Source: Rhodeus uyekii (Eukaryota; Chordata; Actinopteri; Cypriniformes; Acheilognathidae). Taken from it: a stretch of DNA of 64,000 nt. Position numbers and translations under genes: made by a program. The stretch covers positions 347,001-411,000 of the forward strand of contig JAWRVZ010000043.1 of assembly GCA_037043235.1 (NCBI GenBank), read 5' to 3'. The notes below the pieces were generated by a model, which made no database searches, was not told where the DNA came from, and was given only the letters and a program-made list of their open reading frames with translations. Positions 23,011 to 34,444 of the stretch are shown here, piece after piece; positions within the stretch are counted from its first letter, which is position 1, and each line of letters opens with the position of its first letter.

Positions 23011-24930
23011 GCTCAACAGTTTACGGCATTGTGGCTCCGCCTTCTGGTCGCGATACACCCGAAATCGAGCTCCACTCGTTAGATGGATTCTCTACGAAAA
23101 CCTCCTGAGCCAGTAGCGATCCTCATCCGCCATGCTAACTATATTATATCACCCTCAGCAATACATCACGGGTGCCAGACCAAACAAACGGGTCCTAAGC
23201 AACAACAAGCAAACGCACAGTAAGACGCGAGGCCTGTTCTCGCCACCAAGCAAACATCCGTATCCAGCAGCTCTACATCGGCCCCTTTTTAATCGCTCCT
23301 GCCATTGAGAAAGGATAATAAAGCTGGTTGAGCGGCAAGCTCGACTCTCAGGCAATGCCGCTTTCTTCCTGCTAGCCAGGCCGCCGCGAGCCTCAGCAGA
23401 CCGCGCTGCAGTTTCACCTCACACTCTCTCTGTCCGTCAGCTCACACAAACAAGAGCAGCTGTAATCCTTCCCGGCGCTGTTATTTCAGCATCGCTAAAT
23501 CACGAGCAGTTTGTGCCATCTCAATGCTACTGTTCCAGGGAACCCACGTCTGAAATGTGATTGTTTTTAAAGTAACAAGCTGCTTCCTCGCAGCTCAAGC
23601 AGTAGCGCGCACCGAAGTCAGATCGCGTGCAGTAGCCTACAGTCCAATCGCACGCACCGCTTTAGATCGCGCTCATTACAGTCGATCGCGCGCTCAGCCG
23701 CCCACACAAGAATCAAGTACTTATTGCCAACGCTGCCTTGATGTTTCAACTTAATCGGCTATTACGTGGACTCACTGGAAAGAAATCATATGCACTTCCT
23801 ATTTCAAAGTAATTCTCTGCCTTCACTGTTTTCAATCCTTTAAGTCTATGATAAGCTTCATAAGTCTATGATATTTGGATGAACCCCTGCTCAGGGTTTA
23901 TTCAAAGCCAATAAGTTTGCGAACTTTCATAAACCTTGATATTCCGATTTCCATCAGGTAAGTTTGTTTTAAAATTAAATATGCAACATGCATCTGATAT
24001 AAATTCAACTGTCAGTTTTATAATTGAAAGGTTTTACTTATGGAAATCAATGTATGTTACAAACCATATTGATTTTGTTATTTCCTGCGTGTATTTAGAC
24101 GTCTGTAACCAAAATAATTTCAAGAGATTGAAAACACTGAACAGCATCAAGCGTTGAGCGCTTTCTCTGGCTCAGCGCCAGCCAATGTGTTCAAATTTAG
24201 CAGGCGATCATGTGATGCCCCGCCTTCGCCACATTGTCCAAGATTGAGATGTACCAGTTTCACGATAAACTCTTCCTCTCTCAAGTTCCTTCACTGTATC
24301 CCACTGATGAAAGGAGCTCTCGCACTCAACAAACACTGCAACCGAGCCTCTAACAACACCACGCGGTCATCAGCTCTTACGCTCTGTTGTCACACCCTAT
24401 GACGCCGAGGCTTGCCCTCACCTCCACCATCAAGACATCCACCTTCTTCTTGCTCAACTTCCCACGACACCTCAGCACTTGTATCAATAGTAAAGGAGGA
24501 CGACCAAAGCAAAACTAACTAGAATAGGTCTCGCTCCAGTCAGCTGTACCATCTCCAAATCAACTCTACCTTAAAATGCCTCCAACGTACGTTCCTTAAA
24601 TCTTCATCTCTCTCCCTTGCAAAGCCAGATCTTAAAGCGTTAAGACGCAGCAGCACACTACAGTTTTCCAGCACTGCACCTCTGACAAACGCCGCCCTTT
24701 AAGTGCGAGCTTGCCTCCGCCAGCGGTGCAGGCTCAGCAACGGCAGCACGTACCTAACCTTTCCCCTATGTTTGGCTTATAGCCCCGCCTTCCGGTTCTA
24801 GCGTGAGGCTGCTGCCACCAGAGGTGGACCTATTCCCAACCAGTATATCAATATTCAGAGTTGATATTTATCGACGCCTCTAAATGTCCATTCTTCAAGC
24901 TTTTCACTTCAAACCACTCTTTTGGAAGAT

Positions 24931-24974
24931 TATATGTGGAGTGGAAGAGTTCAAGACTTTCCACTCCACATATA
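24931..24974. repeat. 16-bp-stem hairpin in split-repeat element
   Basis: Perfect 16-bp arms TATATGTGGAGTGGAA / TTCCACTCCACATATA around a 12-base loop. The same hairpin is kept in copy 2 (54387-54430) with one arm mismatch. Confidence 0.85.
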
Positions 24975-25409
24975 GTCTGCTCCACATGGTCTCTACCCAC
25001 TACCACCGATTCGTATTGCATTCCAATAACACCAAGAACTTCCAAGCCAGCTTCACCATGGGTTACCTAGGTGAAATCTACTTCTCACTGCTGAAACCTA
25101 ATCCTCTGCTCATCAAAGGTATATCAAGAACTCAACCCACCACCTCAGACACCAGACAACCAATTATGTTGGAAATCCGTATCCCTACTCTCCGCCAAGG
25201 ATTCCACCCAAATGTCGTCCGACCACTCAACCTCATGGTCGAGCCATATAGGTTCCAGTTCCTCTGATCCCATCACATCCAACCTTAATCCAAATCCATC
25301 CATATTCTGACTCGTCAGCGCTGCACAACGAAAGTAAGGGAGACCAAACCATAAGGCTTTTATCTTACTCCAACAGCAACAATCCTTCGTAGCCAACCTT
25401 CATTTAAGA

Positions 25410-26330
25410 GATCAGGCCAAACTCCCATCCGAACCACTCTTCACAGAAGACTTAAATCACCCCACCACATGTTGTGTTCCAAAACCAGCAGATCCAAGCA
25501 CTGGGCCGCAGGTCATCGGAAGCTTTCAGGAGTTACATTTGATCAAACCAGTCTCTCCAGAAATGGCTTTCACTGCCACAAGAGACAACAGAAGTCGAGG
25601 AAATAGACAATCTCCATTATCCAACACGTGATTAGTTCAGAGGAAGTTCTCCATTTCCGCAGTAGTGATGCACCTCCACACTCCCGCATGAGCTCAGTTC
25701 AAATGGAAATCATTCCACTGCCGCCTCCATTGCCGCAGCAATGATGTTCCCCCACACTCCCCCAGGAGTCAGCCAAGGGGGAATTTTCCCACTGCCGCAG
25801 CAGTGAAGCCATGTCCATACTGGCTTTTTGGTTTCCTCAGATGCTCATAACTCACCATCACATCCACTCAGCCTAATTTCATTTCAGAAACTCGCAGGCT
25901 AAATTCCCATCTGACCACTCTCCATAGACGATTCGAACCCCATTACACGTTTCGGTTCCTAACTTCTTAAAGCTACGCTACCCCAAACCGGATTCCCAAC
26001 AGACCATTTATCCAGCCGTTCATTTCGCATAGGTGCAGAAACCACGGCTGCGCAAAGGCCTTTCCCAACAGCAAATACAAGCATTGCGCTGCTGGTCTTC
26101 AGAAGCTTTCAAGAGCCACATCAGACCAAACAGATCGCACATCAAACAAGGTCTTCTGTTAAGCATCAGCTCCTCCCCACTTACAACTTCATGGCCACTG
26201 CTTTCCATTACCGCAGCACTGACACTCCCGCAGGAGCCAGGTCTCTCAATCCTCCACTGCCACAGCAGCAATGCTCAGCCAGTTCTCTCTAATTATCCAC
26301 TGCCGCAGCAGTGACGCTCCCGCAGGAGCA
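25410..26330. repeat. Higher-order repeat units, copy 1
   Basis: Two diverged units begin near 25410 and 25890. They share the order 'gccaaactcccatc / gctaaattcccatc', '...cacatgtt / ...cacgttt' with 'ttcc', then a 'caagcactgggc / caagcattgcgc' and 'cttcagaagc' block, followed by the hairpin pair. Copy 2 has three such units. Confidence 0.6.
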
Positions 26331-26740
26331 AGGCTTCTCAAACTATCCACTGCCGCAGCAGTGACGCTCCCGCAGGAGCAAGCTCTCTCTAACTTCCACT
26401 GCCGCAGCAGCGACGCTCCCGCAGGAGCAAGCTCTCTCTGACTTCCACTGCCGCAGCAGCGACGCTCCCGCAGGAGCCAGCTCTCTCTAACTTCCACTGC
26501 CGCAGCAGTGACGCTCCCGCAGGAGCAAGCTCTCTCTAACTTCCACTGCCGCAGCAGCGACGCTCCCGCAGGAGCAAGCTCTCTCTAACTTCCACTGCTG
26601 CAGCAGTGACGCTCCCGCAGGAGCCAGCTCTCTCTAACTTTCACTGCCGCAGCAGTGACGCTCCCGCAGGAGCAAGCTCTCTCTAACTTCCACTGCCGCA
26701 GCAGTGACGCTCCCGCAGGAGTTCAGTTACAGGGTTGATG
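26205..26740. repeat. 49-bp tandem array of paired hairpins
   Basis: About ten units, spaced 49-50 bp (unit starts at 26301, 26351, 26400, 26449, 26498). Each unit carries CACTGC-CGCA-GCAGTG followed two bases later by GCTCC-CGCA-GGAGC: two perfect short hairpins with the same CGCA loop. Confidence 0.9.
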
Positions 26741-26929
26741 TGCTTTCATACTCCTTAAGGGAGCCAGTCTTTCAAATCAGTTTCCACCACCGCGGCAGCG
26801 ACGTACCTCTTTGGTCCGGCAGCGGCCCTGAGGGCTTTTCCCCTTGCTGCGACGTTGACGTGTCTCCTGCCGCTGCAATGGCCCAGAGGGGTTTTCCCCT
26901 GCTACGGTAGTGATGTGCCCCCAGCTCCC

Positions 26930-27250
26930 AGAGCGGCCCCGAGGGGTTTCCACCGTCACGGCAGCGACGTACCTCCTGCTCCCGCAGCGGCCCTGAGGGG
27001 TTTCCACCATCGCAGCAGCGACGTGCCTCCTGCTCCCGCAGCGGCCCCGAGGGGTTTCCACTGTCATGGCAGCGACGTGCCTCCTGCCGCTGCAAGGGCC
27101 CAGAGGAGTTTCCCCTGCTACGACGTTGACGTGCCTCCTGCTGCTGTGAGGGCCCCGAGGGGTTTCCACTGCTACGGTAGTGATGTGCCTCCTGCTCCCA
27201 CAGCGGCCCCGAGGGGTTTCCACCGTCACGGCAGCGACATGCCTCCTGCT
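26930..27250. repeat. 54-bp tandem repeats
   Basis: Units such as 'gcggccccgaggggtttcca' start at 26933 and 26987 and repeat about six times. The period is a multiple of three, so both strands stay open (plus 26855-27394, minus 26777-27229). I regard neither frame as coding. Confidence 0.85.
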
Positions 27251-27491
27251 CCTGCAGCGACCACGGGGGTTTCCCCTACCGTGGTGGCTACATACCTCCC
27301 TACTCCTATGGCAGCCAGGGGAGTAGTTTCAGAAGTACCCCTCATACTCCCAGAAACCAAATTACACCCAATTCTCTTTCTTGCAACAAATTGAACAACA
27401 AACACATATCCAATGCTAAAGCCATATCATCCCCTCCGCACCTCAAGCCCTCTACAGTAACATTCATCTGCCCTCCCAAACACACAATTAA

Positions 27492-27515
27492 CCCCCCCCC
27501 CCCCCCCCCCCCCCC
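27492..27515. repeat. C homopolymer
   Basis: About 24 consecutive C, just before the B1 repeat. Confidence 0.95.
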
Positions 27516-27581
27516 TCAGCTGTAACCTCGCAATTCTTTGGGGGGGTCATCAAAATCTTTACCGACTAGGTTGCAATTTTT

Positions 27582-28026
27582 GGGGGAGTGCTCCAGGTTC
27601 GGGCTAAATACCGAGCTCGGAGCCCTCTCCTCGGACAGCACGCCAAATACGCTTACCATTTATTGCTCCTGAATCATTTGTAAGTGTGAACTCGTGAAAT
27701 GATGTTTTATTAACAAAGTTCAAGAGGAGCACGTTCAAATGATTAACACAATCAACACGTCATCAGTAATTACACCTCATCCTACAAGCAGGAGAGGAAG
27801 CATGTATATATAGACATGTTTGACTCACCTACAGCTCTTTTACATTTTTCGGCATCCCTCCACCACCCCAACTCCTCACACTTAATTGTTCCTATCAAGT
27901 CAAGATACGGGGGGAGTGCTCCAGGTTCGGGCTAAATACCGAGCTCGGAGCCCTCTCCTCGGACAGCACGCCAAATACGCTTACCATTTATTGCTCCTGA
28001 ATCATTTGTAAGTGTGAACTTGTGAA
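27582..28026 (+). repeat. B1-A2-B2 terminal block
   Basis: B1 (27582-27697) and B2 (27910-28026) both run from GGGGGAGTGCTCCAGGTTCG to a GTGAAC(T/C)TGTGAA-like end and are almost identical. A2 lies between them, starting within the end of B1 (GTGAAATGATG), followed by a short C-rich spacer unique to this block. Confidence 0.9.
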
Positions 28027-28545
28027 GTCCAATATGAAGTCCAATTTGGTCCGGTTAGAGATGGGTTCATGATCGTCACAGGGGAGGGTCTAGTAGATCA
28101 ATGGTCTAGTAGAGTCACGGTCTCCGCAGACACTTCAGGGCAGTGTTGTGCTCGTGTCCAGGTGCAGGTCCTTCATCTGATCTAGATACGGCTCGGATCT
28201 GGCTGACCATGATAACCTCGGAATAAACAGAGACCAATATCAGCGTAGATGCCATTCTTCTTCTGATGTATCGAGTACATCAGGTGTTATGGGAATGTTC
28301 CCGGTTCCGGCTTATCTAAATTATGCAGCCTAACAATCATTTTACATGATTTGGATTAAAAATGTATGTATAATGCGTTGTGTATGCTAGGTTGAAGAGA
28401 TGTGTTTTTATGCTAGATTTAAACTGACAGAGTGTGTCTGCTTCCCGAACTGTATTAGGAAGACTGTTCCAAGGTTTAGGAGCTAAATAGGAAAAGGATC
28501 GACCGCCAGCATTTGACTTTGATATTTTAGGTATCCCCTAAAGCA
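28027..28545 (-). mobile_element. L2 LINE 3' region, part 2 (split copy)
   Basis: Continues the L2 copy broken at 22852: 'gtccaatttggtccggtta', 'tgcagcctaacaatcattt' and the end of ORF2 ('tgtgtatgctaggttgaag', encoding the C-terminal FNLAYT-like residues on the minus strand). The copy is 5'-truncated near 28545. Confidence 0.9.
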
Positions 28546-29625
28546 GTTTGAAGCATTAATTCAACCTCGACAATGAACCTGACATTGGCTGGCAGTCGCT
28601 TATGACATCTTCACAGGTGCGACTGCAGATATAAAAGAGACACCTGAACAGTACATCATCCACTTCTTATCTGAAGGAGAAATGTAGGAAGGCCTGAAGC
28701 ATGGAAATGAGATGCAGCATCTCATTCTCTGTTCTCAGGGAACCATGTTTACCAACACCGCCATGCTGAAGGGTGTGACTGCACTAAATTTGACGAAAGC
28801 CAGCAGTAAATGACCCCCAGGGAAAATGTCCCAGTGACCTGCAGTGACCCGGACCAGAACTACCACAGAACGGAGGCCTCCGAGGCATAACAACACTCGA
28901 TCTAGAATCCGAGGGAGTTCAGGAGACCCTCCAGTTCAGGACTGAGCCTGCAAAGCAGAGGCCTAGAGCCGCAACTACTAGGCCTGCAATGCTTAGGGGA
29001 TCTGCTGAGTTGGGCTAAGAGTGGCTGGGCTAGTGGCTTGAACTTTGCAGTAGTTCTTCTAACCTCCCAAAGGCTACACTCTCGGGACAAGAGAGGTCTG
29101 AAACTCCTGTACTACTCCTGTACTCCTGTACTGTATAAGACCTGAAAGCTGCTGAGCACGCCCTTGCCTCACGAAATTGAGACCACTTCCTCGACAGAGG
29201 TCCCTAAGGCTCATGAAGAGGAATTCTTTCACTGCTCTCCTGATGTCGACTAGGTTCACTTCGCCGAGTCTGAGATGGAATGGTAGGTGCCATCCACGCG
29301 GATGCCTCACCCACTGAGAGATAGTCAGCCAGCATTTCTTCGACAAGACGTGTCTTCACGTAACCATGACCTTGCACACCCTTCACATCGGCATAATTCG
29401 CATGAATCTGGTAGATACGTGCAGAGCATTGCTTTCCCCATAACCTCCACACCTTGGTGTGGAGCTTGTGGAGAAAGGGAATCGCTACACGAGGCTTCCT
29501 CGCGATTTATGGATCGTGAGGAAATGCTATCTAGCCGGCAAAAGAGATTATCAGCTTCCTGGCGCTTCCACAGAAGTTTATGCCTGCAGTCACATCTGTG
29601 ATGACATCATAGGTGAGAGAAGGTG
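28546..29625 (-). pseudogene. DIRS-like element remnant with Gag fragment
   Basis: 28700-28750 carries a DIRS-like terminal motif ('gagatgcagcatctcattc', 'ctcagggaacc'). The minus frame 29204-29452 contains GYVKTRLVEEMLADYLS and the following APTIPSQTR. This matches the Gag (ORF1) signature of fish DIRS1-like retrotransposons: a glycine-tyrosine, then VEETLASYLSP-like, then PxLPS. The same block appears in the DIRS copy at 58600-59300. Stops and frameshifts are frequent. Confidence 0.6.
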
Positions 29626-29980
29626 TGTCACATGTCTGTTGTGTCTCTGTTGACATCCTGGTTCTTCCAGTGCGCTCCCTGTGTTTCTCCACTCACCTGT
29701 CTTGTCATCAATCATCTTGTTAGTCTTGTCAGCTGTCTTGTTCCCTCATCAGCACTTGTGTATATCAACCCTGTGTATTCCTTCAGTATTTGTCGTTTTA
29801 GGTCAACTGTATGCTGTGGTTTCTTTTCATTCCCGGTCTCCTGTTATCCATGTTACAATTTTTCACAAGAAGTGCCTTTTTGTTTCTATTTAAAGTGTTT
29901 GTTTTGAGTTTTAACTAAGAAAGTCCTTTTCAGTTTATTCCTGTATCTCTGTACCTTCCCTCATCCTCTGACACATAACA
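29626..29980 (+). mobile_element. Solo LTR, gypsy-like family
   Basis: Starts TGTCACATGTCTG and ends ACACATAACA. The flanks AGGTG / ATGTG match at 4 of 5 bases. It shares 'ctcacctgtcttgtcatca', 'tgtgtatatcaaccctgtg' and 'tatttaaagtgtttgtttt' with the other LTRs of this group. It is inserted in the DIRS remnant or at its edge. Confidence 0.85.
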
Positions 29981-29985
29981 ATGTG

Positions 29986-31107
29986 TACCTTAATATTAAG
30001 GCTTATCTTATCTTAGACCAGATTTATTATAAATATAGGTCTAACAATTGCATTCTTAGGAAATTACAAGAGGAGAGCATTTACAATGTCAATGGTGCAT
30101 TTTAGCATTGTGGACAGTTCTGGACAATTTCTGAATGGAGACATGCATGTTTAAACTCAATTTCATTAATTTAAGCATAACATGCTAATAAACAATGGAA
30201 GATGGGACAAGGTGGGAATTCTATACGAAACCTTTCATTACCAGTAATTTTTTTTTTGGCAAATTCCATTCGGCAGTACTAGTAGTGCAAAAATTCACAC
30301 ACTGCAGCTTTAAGATAAAAATATAAAAAAGGTCAAAAACTGCTGAATGAAAAGATCCATAGCAGTATACAGTGTCCAGATTTCCTGCTGTACATCATAA
30401 AACCACAGGGTTTCCACAAAGCCTGCAGATTTCCTGTCACCGCAATCTATTATCATGCTGCTTGTTCCTATTTTAGGAAAGGCTTTCTCATGTTTATATA
30501 CGTTACATCTATATGACTGTGTCTTTTTTCCCCCCTGTGAACCTCATGTTCATTGTGTCTGTTCCCAAGGAAAATTGGCTAAGGGAAAATGATATGTGAC
30601 CTTCCTGCATTAGATAAGGCCACAGGAGAAAACAGTAAAAGAGAGACTATGAAAGAACTGTGCGACCAAGTAAGGTTTTTCAAACAGTTTGATGCCAAAA
30701 GCTCCCAAATACAATGATTCTGTTGACAGCTGTATATTCTCACATAGAAATATCTTTTTTTACTTAAAAAAATAAAATAAAATTTAAAACCTAGGGCTGT
30801 CATGATTTTTTTAAATAAAATTATTTCTGATTAGTATATAAAAAGCATAATGAAAAATTACATTTACATTTGATAAATGTGTCAATATATTGAGAAGCAT
30901 TGCAAAAAATATAACTTTGGCTGTGAAAAATGGTGAAAAGGGGCACCAAAGATGGTCATGTTTTGACCTAAATATTTGGCATTATTAAGTAAAGCTGTGT
31001 TTTTTTTTGTATCTCTCATTTGCTTTCTGTTATCTTTTTTTCACCTTTACAGTTTGTGGGCCTTCTTTGAAACTTTTCCGAATTTTGTTTATTGAGAGAA
31101 ACGATTT
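29986..31107. other. No gene seen
   Basis: Unrecognised A+T-rich DNA; a T run near 31001-31009. Confidence 0.45.
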
Positions 31108-31132
31108 GGAAATCCATTGCCGGTTGCATATA

Positions 31133-32092
31133 CAGTGGAGTTTGGTTATGTCGACGGCCTCGGGGATTGCAAAAAAGCATAGAGATAACCGAGATAACCC
31201 ATATAACATATATTACTGATTACTTTTTTGTGTAAGATCACATTTCGAATTTCAAATGTTGTTCGCATGACGTAAATTATCCATAACTGTTCAGGCTCTG
31301 TACACACAGTGCTTGTGCGTGAAATTCACACAGTGAGAAAAAAAACACAAGTCAGAATCAGAAGAAAAAGAAAAAGCAGCCTCGTAGCAGCAGCTCATCC
31401 ATTTAAGAAGCGTGTCTGATGAGATGAGAAGAGCCCGCCCTCATGGCAGCACAGATGGAAGGATGATTGACAGGTCAGACAGCCTATCAGCGCCAACTGT
31501 CAGAGTGATAGTGGAAGTGCCAGAGATAACAACCCTCACAAAAAAAAAAAAAAATATGAAAATGTATTGATGTACATGGTGTGAGTTAATTAAATGACCA
31601 TTACATGCTCGTGTTTTTGGTGTCTTTTTACACAACAGTGTTGCCGTGATTTGTTTGATGAAGTGATCGGCATTCATCTAAAAAAAAAAAATGTACATAC
31701 ACTATACCAGGGGTGGGCAAACTACGGCCCGCAGGCCATATCCGGCCCGTTGGGCTTTTTAATCCGGCCCGCTGAACTTGCCGAACCTGTATTAAACCTC
31801 CTTCATTTTACATTTCCCTGTAATGTCACTCTGTCACGGCTGCAAGCAGCAGTGGCGCTGAAGCTGTGGTGGAGAGTAGGCGTGTGTCGCAAACCCCTCT
31901 ACACCCCCCTTTATGGCGTTAATTCCGTGCTAAAAATGTACGAGCACAAAACTGATGTTTGCGCGCGCGTAAATTACATCAGCGAGTGGAAAACACCCAC
32001 GAGCTCATTTTAATCACTAAACATTTAAACATTTACCCACTCTCGACTGCTGTTTTTGCTTAACCGTGAGCTGAAATAAGTGAACTCCACTG
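31133..32092. mobile_element. Tigger/pogo-like non-autonomous element, 960 bp
   Basis: Ends CAGTGGAGTTTGGTTATGTC and (minus strand) CAGTGGAGTTCACTTATTTC, flanked by TA (31131-31132, 32093-32094). The paralogous repeat at about 18012-18020 lacks the insertion. A hAT terminus (31708 onward) and a poly-A stretch lie inside. No transposase frame. Confidence 0.8.
31708..31890 (+). mobile_element. hAT MITE, left part only
   Basis: Begins CAGGGGTGGGCAAACTACGG, the terminus of the MITE at 41506-41785. It shares its interior ('aaacctccttcattttac', 'atttccctgtaatgtcac', 'cggctgcaagcagcagtgg'). The matching right end is absent. Confidence 0.8.
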
Positions 32093-32861
32093 TATATTCT
32101 TTTCTTTTTCCTATCTGTATATATTTTCTTTTCTTTTTCTTATTTTAAAGATTTGTAATGAGTGATTTATAATTTATGTTTTGAATGACTTCTACAGATG
32201 TACGTACACTTCAGTCTATTGCCTATGTAACCTATCCGTTAAAGCCTTTACTTTGCTTTTCTGTATTTTTCCGTAGAATAAGGATGAATATTGTCTGCTC
32301 TTCTCACCAAATAGAAAATGTTGTCAGAATGTTTTGAGAGTCTCTCTGTTGATAGTTGGCACCTGAGCCGAGTTCAGCCTTGGAGTCCTGTGTATCTGTG
32401 CATCTCTGTGTGCGGTAATATGGTCTGTATTAGTGAGGTGATTAACTGGCACCATAAGGAGATGGAATTACTTGTTGTTCTCGATAATCTGATGCCTAGA
32501 AACGTATTTCTGCAACATAGAAGGTCCCTAACCCGTCAACCATGAGATCGACAAAGATATGCTTCTGACTATCTGCTCTTGTGTGGAAAATTACTTGTTT
32601 TGTTTACCTTTCTTTCTTAGCCAATCATTCAACCTTCTGTAATAACGTAGTTAGTAGCCTCTGTTAGAGTATAATTGCTGTAACAATGTGATTGTAAGTG
32701 GGGCGGCCTACGAACTCCTTGTCAGACTTGAAGCTGGCTTCTGCTGATGAAACTACAGATTATTTTCTTCACAAAAATTTCTACAATTGACTCCACTTCT
32801 GACTCCTGGTCTTCATTCAACATATCTGGTCATCGGGTCTTTAACTGTAATACCCCTACAG

Positions 32862-33628
32862 CAGGGGTGCTCAACACGTCGATCACGATCTACCAGTCGA
32901 TCTCCAAGGTACTATTGGTAGATCGCATGACAAGGTGAGGTGACATTGTCATGAACTGACGCTATACAAATAAAGTTGAGTTGTTTTGAATAAAAACTAG
33001 ACGTCAGTGTATCAGCCATCCTGTCACTTGATTGATACACAGGACAACCAGTCAGATGACATCTGATTTTTTTCCGTACAATTAGGTCACTGTGCTCAAA
33101 CAAACAACTCTCCTGAGCGCTGCAAAGCTAACAAGCTAGTCGTTAGTTACATCCTAATTTTTCTCTCGGTTTTTTCCTCTTAAACGTAAGAGAGGGTATA
33201 AAAATGAGTGGGGGAGCTGGACCAAGTAAGAAGAAAAAAACGTATCACTTTCATACGGAATGGGAGGAGGAATTTTTTTTTCACGATGACATTTTCAAAG
33301 TGCGTTTGTCTCGTCTGCCAGTCTACCGTCGCAATACCAAAGAAGGGAAATGTGGAGCGGCATTTTCGAACTCTTCATGGAAAATACGACACTGAATTCC
33401 CACCGAAAAGCGAGCTGAGAAAGACAAAGGTGAAGGAGCTAAAATCCCAGTTGATGGGATGTACAAAAAATGCACATAGTTATATTGTGTTGTGCAACAT
33501 ATGTGGTTATACAACAACATAAGTTGTAAGAATCCTCAATATATTTCTAAATAAATATAATGGGTAGATCATTTTGACTTGGTCATTTCAAAAGTAGCTC
33601 CCATGCTGAAAAAGTGTGAGCACCCCTG
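32862..33628 (+). mobile_element. hAT element remnant with BED finger, 767 bp
   Basis: Ends CAGGGGTGCTCAACACG and (minus strand) CAGGGGTGCTCACACTT; 8-bp flanks CCCTACAG / CCCTACAT match at 7 of 8. The element keeps only the start of the transposase gene, so it is an internal-deletion derivative. Confidence 0.9.
33204..33522 (+). pseudogene. hAT transposase N-terminus (BED zinc finger)
   Basis: The sequence encodes the start of a hAT transposase of the type domesticated in vertebrate ZBED/SCAND3/GTF2IRD2-like proteins. A first frame (33204) gives MSGGAGPSKKKKTYHF. The second (33208 frame) gives the BED finger: CVCLVC, then GNVERHFRTLH (C-x2-C...H-x4-H), followed by FPPKSELRK and VKELKSQL. The two frames are separated by a one-base shift at the T run near 33270. 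The finger would bind the element ends. The catalytic DDE/RNase H-like and dimerisation domains are missing, and the element ends 100 bp downstream. Confidence 0.85.
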
Positions 33629-33636
33629 CCCTACAT

Positions 33637-34440
33637 TATGTAGCCCTGTATTATTTTGGATTAATGTTTTTTTAAGCATCTAAACATTTTGCACTTTCTT
33701 TTAGGCGCTGTGAGATTTTGGTAATTTCTTCAGTTCAATAATATTATTTAATAATAATATTCAATTATATCCAATTGCAATAAGCATATATAATTAAATA
33801 TCAAAAAATTTCAGAACCTCTGCGGGTCCAGTGACATGAGTAACAATGAAATCTCTCAAAAGACATCAAAATATATATTAATATGCACAGTTTTCATAAA
33901 CTGTTTAAGCTCAGCTAAAATGTCTTTTGTGGGAAGCAGAGAAAATGCATTATGAACTAAGATAAGGAGTATGGAGGAGGGGTTCTAGGGCAAGGTCTTA
34001 CTGAGGGGTCAGTTGGTAAGGCAGTGCTGTTGGCTGTAATTAATCTTCAGGTTGCCAAGGAGGTAAAGGCTTAGTGTCTTCATTGAGGCTTGTGCTTCCA
34101 CTCTTGACGGTACACCCTCAGGGCCCCTTGGGCTATCCTTCATTCTTATTTATGAGTTTCTGCCCTGCTGCGGCACACCGACACATCAATTCCTCAAGGT
34201 CGAAGAAGAGACACAGCTCACTCTAACATGCTACTGTACACCAGATACAAAGAGGAGGCCAGAGTGTGCCTGCTGCTGCATTTCTGATGCAATAACTGTA
34301 GGAAGTCACTGGAATTAAAGGGCAACTGAGGTCTTTTAATTTCTATACCCCCTGGGTCCTAGATATCCAACTACATTGTATTAAGTTTATATAAAAGGAC
34401 ATTAAGGGACCATAGTGAATGTACAAGGACATAGCTATCT
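33637..34440. other. No gene seen
   Basis: Nothing recognised. Short AT-rich palindromic run near 33740-33770. Confidence 0.45.
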
Positions 34441-34444
34441 ACAG

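Larger units (their letters stand above)
22853..28026 (+). mobile_element. Split-direct-repeat element, copy 1 (5.2 kb, non-coding)
   Basis: Order: A1 (22853-23010), a 4.6-kb interior, B1 (27582-27697), A2 (about 27697-27854), a 55-bp spacer, B2 (27910-28026). A and B are not LTRs: the 5' end has only A and the 3' end has B-A-B. This A1...B1-A2-B2 arrangement is that of Ngaro-type tyrosine-recombinase retrotransposons. The interior shows no reverse transcriptase, recombinase or Gag. It holds higher-order repeats, a 49-bp hairpin array (26205-26740), a 54-bp array (26930-27250) and a C-homopolymer (27492-27515). The element sits inside an L2 3' UTR without an obvious target duplication. I infer a non-autonomous element; its helper is unknown. 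Confidence 0.7.
31108..32861 (+). repeat. Dispersed repeat, copy 2 (carries two insertions)
   Basis: Homologue of 17995-18764, interrupted by the TA-flanked element at 31133-32092. The same end ('cccctaca') was then the target of the hAT at 32862. Without the insertions its length is close to copy 1. Confidence 0.75.

Noticed and set aside
24884..25267. 127-codon frame in split-repeat copy 1, also open in copy 2 (54055-54420)
   Set aside because: Comparing the two copies codon by codon, amino-acid-changing differences clearly outnumber silent ones (for example V/I, S/F, P/F, R/W, G/R). This indicates neutral drift, not a selected protein. No domain is recognisable.
26205..26740. Regularly spaced repeats resembling a CRISPR array
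   Set aside because: The 49-bp units are contiguous tandem repeats without unique spacers, in an animal genome and inside a mobile element.
26777..27394. Long frames on both strands (150 and 179 codons) over the 54-bp repeats
   Set aside because: The repeat period is a multiple of three with few stop-like triplets, so openness on both strands is expected. The region is absent from copy 2.
22853..28026. Interpretation of copy 1 as an ordinary LTR retrotransposon
   Set aside because: The 5' end carries only A while the 3' end carries B-A-B, and the homologous copy 2 has A at one end and B at the other. Simple LTRs would be the same at both ends.
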